Positions 8,690 to 18,906 of a stretch of 64,000 nucleotides of DNA are shown here, piece after piece. This stretch comes from Auritidibacter sp. Marseille-P8566. GTDB taxonomy: Bacteria > Actinomycetota > Actinomycetes > Actinomycetales > Microbacteriaceae. A program made the translations under genes and the position numbers. Each line of letters opens with the position of its first letter. The stretch's first letter is position 1. The notes beneath the pieces are model-generated. The model had not been told where the DNA came from. It searched no databases and saw only the letters and a program-made list of their open reading frames with translations. The stretch lies in assembly GCA_945895375.1 (NCBI GenBank), contig CAMDEE010000001.1, positions 218,248 through 282,247 on the forward strand. Reading direction: 5' to 3'.

Positions 8690-9202
8690 GTGCAAGATTT
8701 CGACGATTTCCAAGAAGACCAGGTCCGGCTTAACCCACCTGCTGGCAGGGCAAGCCTGGTCGGGATCCTCTACTACCCAGACATTCTCGATCTAAGGTTT
8801 GCAGGCTACGAACTAGAAAGATTCGAAGGTCTCCTGGTCGCTATGGACTCAGCTACCTTCAGAAGAGCACTGGCCATAACAAGCATGTTGCATAGGTCTG
8901 ACGCTTCCCCAATCTGGAACGCTAAACGAGCCTATCAAGTTGAGCTGTTAGTACTAGATACTTTGCATGAGTATGGTCTTCACCAAGTCCCTCAGTTACT
9001 AAGAAGAATTCTTGGCAGAGTATATGAAGACGAAACACAAAATTTCCTAACAATAGATCTAGTAACAGCCTTCTACTGGGCATGCCTTGCTCAAGTAGCT
9101 GATGACTATGTTTGGAGAGAACCAAGGCTTGCGGAATGGTCAGAGTATTTGAGCTACCCGGTAAAGAACGTATTCGGGCTGCACGAATTGTTTAGACTGT
9201 AA
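8690..9202 (+). CDS. hypothetical protein, mostly alpha-helical
   Basis: A 170-residue soluble protein starts at GTG 8690, where a TTGTCA and a weak TAGGAC lie shortly upstream (possibly a near-leaderless transcript). I see no signal peptide, membrane helix or known motif. The sequence is rich in helix-forming segments (YQVELLVLDTLHEYGLHQVPQLLRRILGR, quoted in part) and aromatic residues near the end. It is followed after 12 nt by a small Cys-rich protein, suggesting a two-gene unit. Confidence 0.65.
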   Translation: MQDFDDFQEDQVRLNPPAGRASLVGILYYPDILDLRFAGYELERFEGLLVAMDSATFRRALAITSMLHRSDASPIWNAKRAYQVELLVLDTLHEYGLHQVPQLLRRILGRVYEDETQNFLTIDLVTAFYWACLAQVADDYVWREPRLAEWSEYLSYPVKNVFGLHELFRL

Positions 9203-9214
9203 AGTTGAGTCAAC

Positions 9215-9466
9215 ATGTCACCATCTAAAACTTCAACACTCACGTCGGACATCACTCATTTGGAGTTCAATGTAACCTGCGATTACTTGGAGTGTGAAGG
9301 GATAGCTACCCACCGTCTGATCTGTGCAGCTTGCAAGCAGTTCGAATTTATGTGCTCTCCGCACACCCAAGCCGCAAAGAAAGCGCCGAAGGGTAGCTGG
9401 ATTGTGTTCGACAAGTCATGCAAACATAGAGTGGATATGTTCCACTGCGGGAAAGAACCTATTTAG
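9215..9466 (+). CDS. small Cys/His-rich protein, possible zinc-binding
   Basis: The 83 residues contain TCDYLECEG, LICAACKQF, MCSPH, SCKH and FHCG, an arrangement of Cys and His pairs typical of a metal site. I cannot name the family. The end overlaps the convergent helicase gene by 8 nt. ATG 9215 is the natural start, 12 nt after the previous gene. Confidence 0.6.
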   Translation: MSPSKTSTLTSDITHLEFNVTCDYLECEGIATHRLICAACKQFEFMCSPHTQAAKKAPKGSWIVFDKSCKHRVDMFHCGKEPI

Positions 9467-12400
9467 CAGCAATTTCTAGAAGGCCTGCAAGTCTGCTAAC
9501 TGCTTTAACCTCGGCCACACTATTGAACTGACTCTCCAAAAGAGTTTCACTAAACACTAGATAGCAGGTGGCTTTAGCCCTGCTAATTGCAACATTGAGT
9601 CTGTTTCTATCCAGAAGGAACTCAAGACCTCTTGGCGCATCCATGCTTGAGGATGCAGCGAAGCTATAAATGACAGCCAACCCTTCACGACCCTGGAACT
9701 TATCGACTGTTCCAACAAGCACTTCTTCAAACCCTGCTTCATCGAGCCTTGACCTCAATAGATCTACTTGAGCATTGTATGCAGCCACGACAAGAACGTT
9801 GGAAGGATCTTTCCTTCCATCTAATCTCGCTACTAGATCAACAACTACAGCAGCCTCTTCATCGCTTGATGTTGAGTTACCTAAATGAGGAACTGGAACA
9901 GCAATCAAACCTTGTTCATGACCATCAATCCTGTATTTCTCCGTTGATGGATGTGATCTAAGTTTGCCTTCATAAGCCAACCAACTAACGGCATGGTTAA
10001 CTTCAGGATGAAGCCTTCTAGTAACTTCTATAAAGTAACCCATGTTGGCAGGCAAGATTGAATGATCACCCATGTAGTGACCTAACGCAGAGTTTTCAAC
10101 ACCACCAGGATGAACGGCCGTAACTACTTGTGCAAGCTGTTGAGGGTCACCCATTAGAACTAGGTTTTCTGCAATGCTACTTACTGACATGCAGTCAACA
10201 AGAGAATACTGAGCGGCTTCGTCTATGAATAGATAGTCGAGTTTGTACTCACGCACATCTTTATTACTAAAGAAAAAGTTAGTTCCGCCAACAACATACG
10301 CACCGGTTTGATTCTTCATCCAAGTGACAACAGGTCCATTACTTCTCTTGGTAACCCAAGGACGTTCTTCACCCTCGTCCTGCTTTTTGACGATTTGTTC
10401 TGGATCAACTCCGGCTTCGATGCAGGCTTCAAGTAAGTTCTCAATAGCTGAGTGCGAGTTTGCGGTGACACCAACTCGCTTACCAGCCTTTACTAGTTCA
10501 AGGATTGTTCGTGAACCCAGGTAAGTTTTACCAGAACCAGGTGGGCCTTGGATAGCTAGCACTGAACCGTCTAGAGCCTTTACTGATTCAATGACGGACG
10601 GAAGGAAGTCCTCAGGGTTGGCTTTTGGAAGAGAAGTTAAACCCTTTAGCTTCGGTGGTCTACGCATCAGCAAGTCCATGATGGCTGGATTTTCAGGAGC
10701 GGAGTTAAGCGGAGTCTGCCAAGCATCAGCAATCTCATTCGCAAGCTTGAGCAGCGCGGATTGCTTTGATGTGGTTGGGATGTGTGTCTTATTGATCAGG
10801 GCGTTTGGTGTGTGGGCATCTGAACCCTTTGCGATAGCCCTTGTGAAAGTGACTGAGCCGCCAACAACCTCAGTTATCCTTCCAAAGTCTCGCATCTGAC
10901 GGTTGCCCTCGCCACGGTAGCGAACTACAACTTCTTGATCTACTTTTGGGACGTAAAGATCATCTTCAGGGAAGAGACAGGTGTAAGTGACCTGTGTGTA
11001 GGTGCTGTCGTCAGCCCTTCTAGTCTTGGTCTCCCTGCTAACTTCAACTACTTCCGAGATAGCGGCTGCCGTTCTATCACCCTCAAGAGCTTCATCATCC
11101 ATCAAGACCTTGATTGCTACATCCGCCCAGAACATTACTTCTTCGCGCTTATAGAAAAGAATCGAGTGTGTAATTGCTAACCAAATTTGAGCTCGGTAAT
11201 CAGCATCTAGGTCTTTGCCCCAGTGCCAATCAGCTACCTTTTCAAAGAGGTATTTGGTCTGAGCTTGAAGCTCTTCTAGCTCTTGTTCGCTTTTGCTGGG
11301 CTTCCTATCGGGCTCCTCCTCGTCTGAATCGCCAGGCTCAGGCAATCCATACTTAGTGCTGGCACCAGGCATGGCTTCTAACCAGCGGTAAAGCTCTCTA
11401 GTGGACCAAACGTCTTCTAGGTTATATAGGCGCAACTCGGAATAAACTTTGGCTGCATCTGCAGCAATTACATTACGATCTGCCTCTGGCAGCGATAGGT
11501 CTTTACTTAGGGCATCAAGTTCACGCCAACGATCGTACTCATCGATGCTCGCGGATGCCTTTTGGACATCTGATGAGCGAATGAACTTATAGTGCCTTTC
11601 CAACTTCTTGATCGAGTAGCTTTCTTCCCCGATGATTAGAGAGTTACGAACAATATTGAACATGTCCACAAGACGTCCAGTGGAGATAAGCCAAGCCACT
11701 TCTTTTTCAAATACACCATGGCGCATCGCCAGACGTTTCAGTGCTGTAACCTCATAGCTGGCGTAATGGTAGATATGCGCCTCAGGATCTTCTTCCATGC
11801 GCTTCGTAGCCCAGGCCATGAAACCTTCGAAAGCGACTTTTTCGGTAGCCCTATCGTGAGCCCAAAACTCAGTGAAGAGATCATCCCTCGGCTCTTCTTC
11901 ATTAGTTCCAGTTCCCCAGTCGTAGTTTCCGAATAGATATTCAAGACCGCCACGTTCAACGAAGTAGGGGAATCCCTCAAAATCGAAGAACACATCCAAT
12001 CGAGATCTTGGTGGCAAGTATTGAATCATCGGATCTGGAATCAGACGAGAAACAGGCTTTCCTGTAGTTAGAGACTCTACTTGTGCAGATGCTTGGCTTC
12101 TAATCTTGTCGAAGGTCTCTTGGGTCATGCGATAGGGGCGAAGATCTTCGCCTGCTATTGCTAACGCCTTCATGGTGGTGATTCCCACGGTTGAAAGTCT
12201 TGCAATTTGTGCTTGTGTGATGTTTGCGACCTGAACTAAATCGTCCGTTGCTTTTCTATCGTCCTTGCACAGATCTGGATACTCACAAATATCACAGTTT
12301 TGTTTAGAAGGGCAGTGCCACAGCAGAGACAAAGCTTCAAATTTTTGTAATTCATTTTGATTTTTGGCTTGCTCTGCAAAATCGACAATGTCCGCAATCT

Positions 12401-13073
12401 TTTTTCTTGCCAGGCGCATCGCAGGAACTATTTCAATTTCTTCAAAGCTCTCGGTTGTTCTAGAACCTAGGACCAAGCCATGGCGCTCACCCTCGGCCTT
12501 TAGCCCCAAGTGGTCTAAAGCATCTACGTAAAGTCCCACCTGAAGAAGGTAAGCAGGTTTTGCTTGACCTCCGTATTTGGCATCCCAAACTGTGTACTTA
12601 TTCTCTGAAGATGACGAACCTGCCCGCTTCTCAGCCGTTAGTTTTCCATCTACAAAAGTCAGGGCCCAGTCTTGGTGAACTAAAAAGTCTGGTCGACCAC
12701 TAAAGATAGTTCTCTCAAACTGACGTTTAAGACCACCTTGATAAATAACCGGGACACCAGCCTTCATAAGCTCAATGGTTTGAGCCATGTCCCCGTCTGT
12801 TTCTGGTCTGCCAATTACCCCTGATTCAACTGATGAGATTAGCTCCTGAATTAGAGCATCTTCAAAGATGACACCGTATTTCTGGGCCAGTGATTGATCT
12901 TCACCTTCGGCTTTGGCTCTTGCAATTTCATCTTCGTAAGGCTGCAACTTAGCTAGTACGCTCTGCACTGCAAGTGTTCTGGATACAGAAATCATCGTGC
13001 AGTGCTCACACGATGAAGCTCTCATAAGGTCTCTCGTATTGAAGGACCAAAGAGTCGAAGAAGTTAGATACAT
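9459..13073 (-). CDS. RecB-like nuclease (TM0106 type) fused to UPF1/DNA2-like helicase
   Basis: Of 1204 residues, the N-terminal half resembles TM0106-family RecB-like nucleases: a start with clustered Cys (SCEHC), PDFLVH and VWDAKYGG for the PD-(D/E)xK core, and WHCPSKQNCDICEYPDLC as a likely Fe-S cluster site. An RNase-H-like RuvC/TM0106 region follows (DVFFDFEGFPYF). The C-terminal half is a superfamily 1B helicase: Walker A IQGPPGSGKT, motif II LFIDEAAQ, and late motifs VDKFQGREG and RLNVAISRAK. It probably processes DNA or RNA ends in repair. It is a stand-alone gene, divergent from nothing close. Confidence 0.85.
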   Translation of the reverse strand: MYLTSSTLWSFNTRDLMRASSCEHCTMISVSRTLAVQSVLAKLQPYEDEIARAKAEGEDQSLAQKYGVIFEDALIQELISSVESGVIGRPETDGDMAQTIELMKAGVPVIYQGGLKRQFERTIFSGRPDFLVHQDWALTFVDGKLTAEKRAGSSSSENKYTVWDAKYGGQAKPAYLLQVGLYVDALDHLGLKAEGERHGLVLGSRTTESFEEIEIVPAMRLARKKIADIVDFAEQAKNQNELQKFEALSLLWHCPSKQNCDICEYPDLCKDDRKATDDLVQVANITQAQIARLSTVGITTMKALAIAGEDLRPYRMTQETFDKIRSQASAQVESLTTGKPVSRLIPDPMIQYLPPRSRLDVFFDFEGFPYFVERGGLEYLFGNYDWGTGTNEEEPRDDLFTEFWAHDRATEKVAFEGFMAWATKRMEEDPEAHIYHYASYEVTALKRLAMRHGVFEKEVAWLISTGRLVDMFNIVRNSLIIGEESYSIKKLERHYKFIRSSDVQKASASIDEYDRWRELDALSKDLSLPEADRNVIAADAAKVYSELRLYNLEDVWSTRELYRWLEAMPGASTKYGLPEPGDSDEEEPDRKPSKSEQELEELQAQTKYLFEKVADWHWGKDLDADYRAQIWLAITHSILFYKREEVMFWADVAIKVLMDDEALEGDRTAAAISEVVEVSRETKTRRADDSTYTQVTYTCLFPEDDLYVPKVDQEVVVRYRGEGNRQMRDFGRITEVVGGSVTFTRAIAKGSDAHTPNALINKTHIPTTSKQSALLKLANEIADAWQTPLNSAPENPAIMDLLMRRPPKLKGLTSLPKANPEDFLPSVIESVKALDGSVLAIQGPPGSGKTYLGSRTILELVKAGKRVGVTANSHSAIENLLEACIEAGVDPEQIVKKQDEGEERPWVTKRSNGPVVTWMKNQTGAYVVGGTNFFFSNKDVREYKLDYLFIDEAAQYSLVDCMSVSSIAENLVLMGDPQQLAQVVTAVHPGGVENSALGHYMGDHSILPANMGYFIEVTRRLHPEVNHAVSWLAYEGKLRSHPSTEKYRIDGHEQGLIAVPVPHLGNSTSSDEEAAVVVDLVARLDGRKDPSNVLVVAAYNAQVDLLRSRLDEAGFEEVLVGTVDKFQGREGLAVIYSFAASSSMDAPRGLEFLLDRNRLNVAISRAKATCYLVFSETLLESQFNSVAEVKAVSRLAGLLEIAAK

Positions 13074-13192
13074 AGCCTGCCTTGTTTGCTTATGTTTTTA
13101 GTGTGCCAGTAAGGTCTGACATTCCTAGGCAGCAACAATGGTTTTTCTGGGTGAATCGCAATTTTTATTGCGGGCCGGGTCCCCTTAGACAC

Positions 13193-15487
13193 CTAACCAA
13201 ACAGTTCAGGAATAGTTGCTCCATGAGAGTTCTTTAGTTCTTCAATGCTCCAGGTAGCTAGATCTTGAATCTCTAGCTGTCCAGATGCATCGGTAACACC
13301 GATTCTTAGAACTGGGATTCCTCGTGCTTCGCAAAGACCTACAAACTTAACGTCGTCTTCTCTGCCTACTGAAACTATTACTCTTGCAGTTGATTCAGAG
13401 AAGAGAGCAGCTGTGAGATCCACCTGGTCTCTTTCAGTGATCTCGTTAAGCCACACTCTTGCACCCATACCAAAACGTAGTGTGCTCTCAACTAGTGTCT
13501 GAGCAAGACCACCTTCGGATAGGTCGTGAGTTGAAGCCAGTAGACCTTGAAGTGATGCACCTTGAAGCAATTCAGCAAGAGCTTTCTCTGCAGAGAGATC
13601 AACTACTGGTGGTTTACCACCTAGGTGATCATGAATAACTTCTGACCAGACTGAACCATCTAGTTCGTCTCTAGTAACACCTAGAAGATAGATGTTGTTT
13701 CCTGCATCTTGCCAGCCTGAAGGAATTCTTCTAGCAACATCATCGATAACACCGAGAACACCAACAACAGGTGTTGGGTGAATAGCGATATCTCCTGTTT
13801 GGTTATAAAAGGATACGTTTCCTCCTGTAACTGGAATGCCTAGTTCCAAACAACCATCAGCAAGACCTGCTGTCGCTTGCTTGAATTGCCACATCACTTC
13901 TGGGTTCTCCGGAGAACCAAAGTTTAGACAGTTGGTGACTGCCATTGGCACTGCTCCTGAAGAAGCAACGTTTCTATAGCTTTCAGCAAGAGCAAGCTTT
14001 GCTCCGTTATATGGATCTAGTTGGCAGTAACGACCATTGGCATCTGTTGCGATAGCAACACCTAGACCTGTTTCTTCAGAGACTCTAACCATTCCAGAAT
14101 CATCAGGCATAGCAAGAGCTGTGTTGCCACCAACATAGTGGTCATACTGATCCGTTATCCAGCTCTTCGATGCTTGGTTAGGAGAAGTAACTATTTGGAT
14201 CAACTGTTCAGCTAGTTCGCCAGGTTCAGTTGAGCGCTTCAGTTGAGCCCTGTTAACTGAGTTGTTGTTTAGGCTATCTAGCCAAACTGGGTAAGCAACC
14301 GGTCTTTCATAGACAGGGCCATCGTGGGCTACTGATCTAGGAGGAACATTAACGATCTCTTCTTTGCCCCAGTTGATGTATAGCCTTGGCTCTTTGATTA
14401 CTTCACCTAGAACACTGAACTCAACTTCATACTTGTTCACAATAGCTGTGAAGGCTTTTAGGTCTTTCTTAGGAACAATGGCCATCATGCGCTCTTGTGA
14501 TTCACTCATCAGAATCTCTTCAGGAGTTAGTGACTCATCTCTAAGGAGAACTTCCTTAAGCTGAACGCGCATACCTGCTTGACCATTAGATGCAAGCTCA
14601 CTTGTTGCACAAGACAAACCTGCTCCACCAAGGTCCTGAATACCTGCAACTACTTGAGCTGCATATAGTTCTAGACAGCACTCAATAAGCACCTTTTCAG
14701 CGAAAGGGTCTCCAACTTGAACAGCCGGTCTTCTTGAAGGTCCATCAGCATCAAATGTCTCAGAAGCTAGAACAGACACACCGCCGATACCATCAGCACC
14801 AGTTCTTGCACCAAACAGAATTACAAGATCGCCTGGGTTAGAAGCTTTTGCAAGCTTTAGATCTTCGTGACGAAGAGCACCAACAGATAGAGCGTTAACT
14901 AGAGGGTTACCTTGGTAAACCTTGTCGAATACTGTTTCACCGCCAATGTTTGGAAGTCCTAAACAGTTACCGTAAAAGCTAATACCTGAAACAACACCGT
15001 TCACTACACGTGCTGTGTCTGGGTTACTTACTGCACCAAATCTAAGTTGATCCATAGCAGCAATAGGTCTTGCACCCATAGTCAGAATGTCTCTAACAAT
15101 TCCACCGACACCGGTAGCCGCACCTTGGAAAGGTTCTATGTAACTTGGGTGGTTGTGTGATTCAACTTTGAATGTGACAGCCCAGCCTTCACCGATGTCA
15201 ACAACACCTGCGTTCTCACCCATACCAACCATTAGGTTCTTCTTCATCTCATCGGTAACTTTCTCACCGAACTGACGCAGGTAAATCTTTGAGCTCTTAT
15301 ATGAGCAGTGTTCTGACCACATCACAGAATACATCGCTAGCTCTGCACTAGTTGGTCTTCTATCGAGAATTAGTTTGATACGGTCATACTCTTCTTGCTT
15401 TAGTCCCAACTCTCTCCAAGGTTGTTCCTTGTCGGGAGTGCTCTTAGCGTTCTTAGTTGTGTCAACTGTTGAAATCTTTTTAGCCAT
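13193..15487 (-). CDS. purL: phosphoribosylformylglycinamidine synthase subunit II
   Basis: PurL converts FGAR to FGAM with ATP, using ammonia channelled from PurQ. At 764 residues it is the small bacterial form that works with PurQ and PurS. The sequence has [11 protein letters not shown] near the N-terminus, [16 protein letters not shown], and two related PurM-like halves ([10 protein letters not shown] in the second). The ATG overlaps the purQ stop by 1 nt (TAATG), which couples translation. It is the last gene of the purD-C-S-Q-L operon. Confidence 0.97.
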   Translation of the reverse strand: MAKKISTVDTTKNAKSTPDKEQPWRELGLKQEEYDRIKLILDRRPTSAELAMYSVMWSEHCSYKSSKIYLRQFGEKVTDEMKKNLMVGMGENAGVVDIGEGWAVTFKVESHNHPSYIEPFQGAATGVGGIVRDILTMGARPIAAMDQLRFGAVSNPDTARVVNGVVSGISFYGNCLGLPNIGGETVFDKVYQGNPLVNALSVGALRHEDLKLAKASNPGDLVILFGARTGADGIGGVSVLASETFDADGPSRRPAVQVGDPFAEKVLIECCLELYAAQVVAGIQDLGGAGLSCATSELASNGQAGMRVQLKEVLLRDESLTPEEILMSESQERMMAIVPKKDLKAFTAIVNKYEVEFSVLGEVIKEPRLYINWGKEEIVNVPPRSVAHDGPVYERPVAYPVWLDSLNNNSVNRAQLKRSTEPGELAEQLIQIVTSPNQASKSWITDQYDHYVGGNTALAMPDDSGMVRVSEETGLGVAIATDANGRYCQLDPYNGAKLALAESYRNVASSGAVPMAVTNCLNFGSPENPEVMWQFKQATAGLADGCLELGIPVTGGNVSFYNQTGDIAIHPTPVVGVLGVIDDVARRIPSGWQDAGNNIYLLGVTRDELDGSVWSEVIHDHLGGKPPVVDLSAEKALAELLQGASLQGLLASTHDLSEGGLAQTLVESTLRFGMGARVWLNEITERDQVDLTAALFSESTARVIVSVGREDDVKFVGLCEARGIPVLRIGVTDASGQLEIQDLATWSIEELKNSHGATIPELFG

Positions 15488-16182
15488 TAGGAGTTCACCA
15501 CCTGGTTCAACACAGATGTGAAGAAGGTAAGACCATCAATACCACTTCTCATTGCAAGAGGAGTATCAGGACCAAAGCCTGGTTCAACTGCATGCTCAGG
15601 GTGAGGCATAAGGCCAACCACGTTTCCGCGAGCATTACGAAGACCTGCAATGTTGTTCACTGATCCATTTGGATTTACTTCGCTATAACGGAAAGCGATT
15701 AGTCCATCACCTTCTAGTCTTCTAAGAGTCTCAGCATCAGCGATGTATCCACCTTCACCATTCTTTAGGGGAATAGTGATCTCTTGTCCTAAACGGAAAC
15801 CATTGGTCCAAGGAGTGTCAACGTTTTCAACAATAAGTTTCTGATCACGACAAACGAAGTGCTGACGTTCATTTCTAATCAGTCCACCAGGGAGTAAGTG
15901 TGATTCAACTAGAACTTGGAATCCATTACAAATACCTAGAACAGGTAATCCACCGTTAGCTGCATCGATGATGCTTTCCATTACTGGTGCTTGAGCTGCA
16001 ATAGCTCCACAACGTAAGTAGTCTCCAAAGCTAAATCCACCAGGCAAGATAACTGCATCAACTGAATGCAAGTCTGCATCTGCATGCCAAAGCTTGACTA
16101 CTTCACCGCCTGCAATACGAACTGCTCTTTGAGCATCACGATCATCTAGAGTGCCAGGGAAGGTAACAACACCTATTTTCAT
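15487..16182 (-). CDS. purQ: phosphoribosylformylglycinamidine synthase subunit I (glutaminase)
   Basis: This is the class I glutamine amidotransferase subunit that supplies ammonia to PurL. The nucleophile elbow is GICNGFQVL and the His/Glu pair is in [28 protein letters not shown] is typical of PurQ. Length 231 is normal. It starts 4 nt after purS ends and overlaps purL by 1 nt. Confidence 0.97.
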   Translation of the reverse strand: MKIGVVTFPGTLDDRDAQRAVRIAGGEVVKLWHADADLHSVDAVILPGGFSFGDYLRCGAIAAQAPVMESIIDAANGGLPVLGICNGFQVLVESHLLPGGLIRNERQHFVCRDQKLIVENVDTPWTNGFRLGQEITIPLKNGEGGYIADAETLRRLEGDGLIAFRYSEVNPNGSVNNIAGLRNARGNVVGLMPHPEHAVEPGFGPDTPLAMRSGIDGLTFFTSVLNQVVNS

Positions 16183-16186
16183 CTAG

Positions 16187-16435
16187 TTAGTTCTCCACTG
16201 TTACAGAGATAACATCTTCAATGACTCCGTTAGACAGGAAGTCAGCAGCAATCTGCTTGGCAGCTTCTATCTGTGATTCTGTTGGAATTTCTTCATAGTG
16301 AAGCTCTATGCGCTTACCAATGCGAACATTAGTGATCTCAACACTGCCCTTACGCTGCAAAGCGTTAGCAACTGCTTTACCGGCTGGGTCTAGTAGGTCT
16401 GCTTTAGGCATGACTTCGACGATGATTTTTGGCAC
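16187..16435 (-). CDS. purS: phosphoribosylformylglycinamidine synthase subunit PurS
   Basis: The 82-residue PurS bridges PurQ and PurL in the three-part enzyme. The start is GTG, preceded by GGGAG. Typical features are the opening PKIIVEVMPKADLLDPAGKA and the alternating beta-alpha pattern to the C-terminus. The 78-nt gap to purC upstream is the only sizeable gap inside the operon; I see no convincing promoter in it. Confidence 0.93.
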   Translation of the reverse strand: MPKIIVEVMPKADLLDPAGKAVANALQRKGSVEITNVRIGKRIELHYEEIPTESQIEAAKQIAADFLSNGVIEDVISVTVEN

Positions 16436-16513
16436 AGATACGCTCCCGATTGTCCGGTGGGGCTTGAATTATGTTCTTTAGCGTCAACTTTGACCACTTA
16501 GAACAGGTCTAGT

Positions 16514-17371
16514 TTATCGGGCTAGGAGGCTAATCAGTTGAGCATACTTAGCGGTTGTCTGCTCAACTATCTCTGCAGGTAGCTCAGGTGGAGTTGTCCC
16601 AGAAGCAGGATCCCAGTTGGCAGCCAACCAGTTACGAACCTGCTGCTTGTCAAAGCTGTCTTTACGATCTCCAGCCTCCCAGGCTTGAGTGGACCAGTAT
16701 CTACTTGAATCAGGAGTTAGTACCTCATCACCTAGAGTGATTTCACCATTGGCTGGATTGATTCCAAATTCAAACTTGGTATCAGCGAGGCTAAGCCCTG
16801 CGTTGAGTGAGAGCTCACTTGCCTTCGCAAAGATTTGAAGGCTTACTCTCTTTAGTGAATCGGCATTGTCTTTGCCGATTAGTTCAATAACTCTTTCAAA
16901 GGTGATGTTCTCATCTTTATCGCCTAGTTCTGCTTTGAAGGCTGGAGTAAAAATAGGGTCAGGTAACTTATCGCCAAAGGCTAGGCCTTCAGGCAACTTA
17001 TTGCCACAGATCTCACCTGTTGCTAGGTAGTCCTTATAGCCAGAACCCGAGAGGTATCCACGAACAACACATTCTATAGGGAACATCTCAAGCTTCTTAC
17101 AGACCATGGCGCGGCCTAGAACTTCCTCTGGAACAGGAACTTCATGGCTTAGGTGATTAGGAATATCAAGTCGGTCAAACCACCAGTTAGTGAGAGTTGT
17201 TAGGTATTCACCTTTATTAGGTATTTCAGGAGATAAAACAGTATCAAAAGCACTAATACGGTCACTAGCAACAACAAGTATCAGATGTGACAAAGATGAA
17301 TCATCAGATTCATAAAGGTCTCGAACCTTACCGCTATATACATGGTGCCAACCAGGAATAACTCTAGACAT
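16514..17371 (-). CDS. purC: SAICAR synthase (phosphoribosylaminoimidazole-succinocarboxamide synthase)
   Basis: PurC ligates aspartate to CAIR with ATP. I move the start from the track's 17446 to the ATG at 17371, giving MSRVIPGWHHVYSGKVRDLYE. This is the usual PurC beginning, and it leaves an 8-nt overlap with the purD stop (ATGTCTAG). Further motifs are SDRISAFD, IPNKGEYLT, VVRGYLSGSGYKDY, and DTKFEFG near residue 200. The 285-residue length is normal for the family. Confidence 0.95.
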   Translation of the reverse strand: MSRVIPGWHHVYSGKVRDLYESDDSSLSHLILVVASDRISAFDTVLSPEIPNKGEYLTTLTNWWFDRLDIPNHLSHEVPVPEEVLGRAMVCKKLEMFPIECVVRGYLSGSGYKDYLATGEICGNKLPEGLAFGDKLPDPIFTPAFKAELGDKDENITFERVIELIGKDNADSLKRVSLQIFAKASELSLNAGLSLADTKFEFGINPANGEITLGDEVLTPDSSRYWSTQAWEAGDRKDSFDKQQVRNWLAANWDPASGTTPPELPAEIVEQTTAKYAQLISLLAR

Positions 17372-18626
17372 TGTGCTCCTCATCAACCTTGAGAGCAATA
17401 TCAGATCGGTAATGAGATCCTTCAAGCATGATGTCTTTGATTGCATTGTAGGCCTGCACTCTTGCTTGATGGAAAGTTTGAGAAGTTGAGACTACCGATA
17501 GCACTCGTCCACCAGTTGCAATCAATTTACTATCTTCAAGTTTTGTTGCAGCGTGAGCAATCTCAACCTTTTCACTGTCAGCGACCAGACCGGTGATTTC
17601 TCGATTAGGTGCAGAAGTAACTGGATAACCTTCACTTGCTAAAACAACTGTTACTGCCACATCTTTACTGAACTCAGGTTCAGGCAATTCTCCAAGGTGC
17701 CCTACTGCTGCGCTGTGTAAAAGGTGAGCAAGAGGAGTTTGTAATCTTCGCAAAACAACTTGAGTTTCTGGATCCCCAAATCGTGCATTGAATTCAATTA
17801 CTCGAATGCCTTTGCCGGTAACAATCAATCCGCAATACAAAAGTCCAACAAATGGAGTTCCTAGAAGAGCAAGCTCTCTAACAGTTGGTAAAGCTACTCT
17901 GTCTTGAACGTCTTTAACAAATCCTTCAGGTAACCAAGGAAGAGGAGAGTAGGCACCCATGCCCCCAGTGTTAGGCCCCTCATCGTTGTCGTAAGCTCTC
18001 TTGAAATCTTGAGCAGGAGATAGGGGTAACACTGATGTTCCATCAGCTAAGAAGAAGAGTGAAACTTCTTCGCCATCCAAGAACTCTTCAACAAGTATTT
18101 CCATTCCTTTAGATAGGAAAGAGTTAGCGTGATCTAGGGCTGCAGTCTTGTCGTTAGTAACAATGACACCCTTACCCGCCGCAAGGCCATCAGCCTTCAC
18201 AACATAAGGGGCACCAAATTCATCTAGAGCATCTTCAACTTCATATATAGATGTGCACTTACGAGCCATACCCGTTGGCACATCGGCTGCTGCCATCACA
18301 TCTTTAGCAAAAGCTTTAGAACCTTCAAGTGCAGCGGCTGCTTTGGAAGGACCAAATACAGCGATGCCTGCTTCTCTTAGTGCATCACTAACCCCAGCAG
18401 CCAAAGGGGCTTCAGGGCCAATCACTACTAGATCTGTTTTCGCATCTAGAGCCCAAGCTGTAACAGCTTCTGGATTATTGGCATCTAAGTTGATGGTGTT
18501 AACTTCTTGAGAGATTCCACCGTTACCTGGAGCACAGGTTATCTCGTTTGGTTTTGTGCCAGTTCGGATTAGGGCTTTAACAATCGCATGCTCGCGAGCT
18601 CCAGAACCTAAAACCAAGATTTTCAT
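17364..18626 (-). CDS. purD: phosphoribosylamine-glycine ligase (GARS)
   Basis: PurD joins phosphoribosylamine and glycine with ATP. The ATG at 18626 begins MKILVLGSGAREHAIVKAL, the family's standard N-terminus, so the 68-residue extension in the track is rejected. The ATP-grasp signature appears as YVVKADGLAAGKGVIV, and GPNTGGMGAYSP and EFNARFGDPETQ follow. It is the first enzyme gene of the operon and lies 62 nt after a hydrophobic micro-ORF in a structured leader. Confidence 0.95.
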   Translation of the reverse strand: MKILVLGSGAREHAIVKALIRTGTKPNEITCAPGNGGISQEVNTINLDANNPEAVTAWALDAKTDLVVIGPEAPLAAGVSDALREAGIAVFGPSKAAAALEGSKAFAKDVMAAADVPTGMARKCTSIYEVEDALDEFGAPYVVKADGLAAGKGVIVTNDKTAALDHANSFLSKGMEILVEEFLDGEEVSLFFLADGTSVLPLSPAQDFKRAYDNDEGPNTGGMGAYSPLPWLPEGFVKDVQDRVALPTVRELALLGTPFVGLLYCGLIVTGKGIRVIEFNARFGDPETQVVLRRLQTPLAHLLHSAAVGHLGELPEPEFSKDVAVTVVLASEGYPVTSAPNREITGLVADSEKVEIAHAATKLEDSKLIATGGRVLSVVSTSQTFHQARVQAYNAIKDIMLEGSHYRSDIALKVDEEHNV

Positions 18627-18655
18627 TGGCTTTAGTTTATCTAGGTTGGGGTAGC

Positions 18656-18678
18656 CTCTGATGCTTGAAGCACCAGAG
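18656..18678 (-). promoter_or_regulatory. stem-loop between the micro-ORF and purD
   Basis: On the minus strand CTCTGGTGCT, TCA, AGCATCAGAG forms a 10-bp stem in which the single irregular pair is G-U. On the plus strand that pair would be an A-C mismatch, so the structure fits a minus-strand RNA. No T-run follows. It may protect or separate the micro-ORF part of the transcript from purD. Confidence 0.5.
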
Positions 18679-18688
18679 CCTACTGGTT

Positions 18689-18775
18689 CTACCTGATCTT
18701 GATGATGGCTTCCACAATCACAAGGATTATCTTCACCACTGTCAGAACCAGAACAACTATTTGAGACCTGCTCAT
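18689..18775 (-). CDS. 28-residue hydrophobic micro-ORF upstream of purD
   Basis: ATG 18775 to TAG 18689-18691 encodes 28 residues beginning MSRSQIVVLVLTVVKIILVI and ending in a charged IKIR tail, one predicted membrane helix. A strong ribosome-binding site (GGAAGGA) stands 6 nt before the ATG. The ribosome-binding site copies a 7-nt element (CGGAAGG) that also occurs in the upstream leader. Size, hydrophobicity and the structured leader resemble type I toxins, but a purD leader peptide is equally possible. Too short for the ORF track. Confidence 0.5.
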   Translation of the reverse strand: MSRSQIVVLVLTVVKIILVIVEAIIKIR

Positions 18776-18782
18776 GAGTTGT

Positions 18783-18906
18783 CCTTCCGTAGGGCATGGA
18801 CCAAGGAAAGGGTCGAACCGGAAGGTGCAAAACTATTCCAATTTGAAAAAGTTTTACCTATACTCTTAATCACAAGTGGATTCGGAGTTTCCTTCCGATT
18901 CGACCC
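18783..18906 (-). promoter_or_regulatory. structured leader with two mutually exclusive pairings
   Basis: Reading the minus strand, arm A (GGGTCGAATCGGAAGG, 18906-18891) can pair over 16 positions with arm B (CCTTCCGGTTCGACCC, 18825-18810). The only non-Watson-Crick pair is U-G. Arm B's CCTTCCG can instead pair perfectly with CGGAAGG (18789-18783), which contains the micro-ORF ribosome-binding site. An inner stem (AAAACT/AGTTTT plus GGT/ACC) supports the A-B form. A-B leaves the site free, whereas B-C hides it. The pairings are visible; switching is inference. Confidence 0.5.

Noticed and set aside
13074-13192. Terminator after purL
   Set aside because: A short GCAAT/ATTGC stem exists on the minus strand, but it is weak and has no proper T-run after it.
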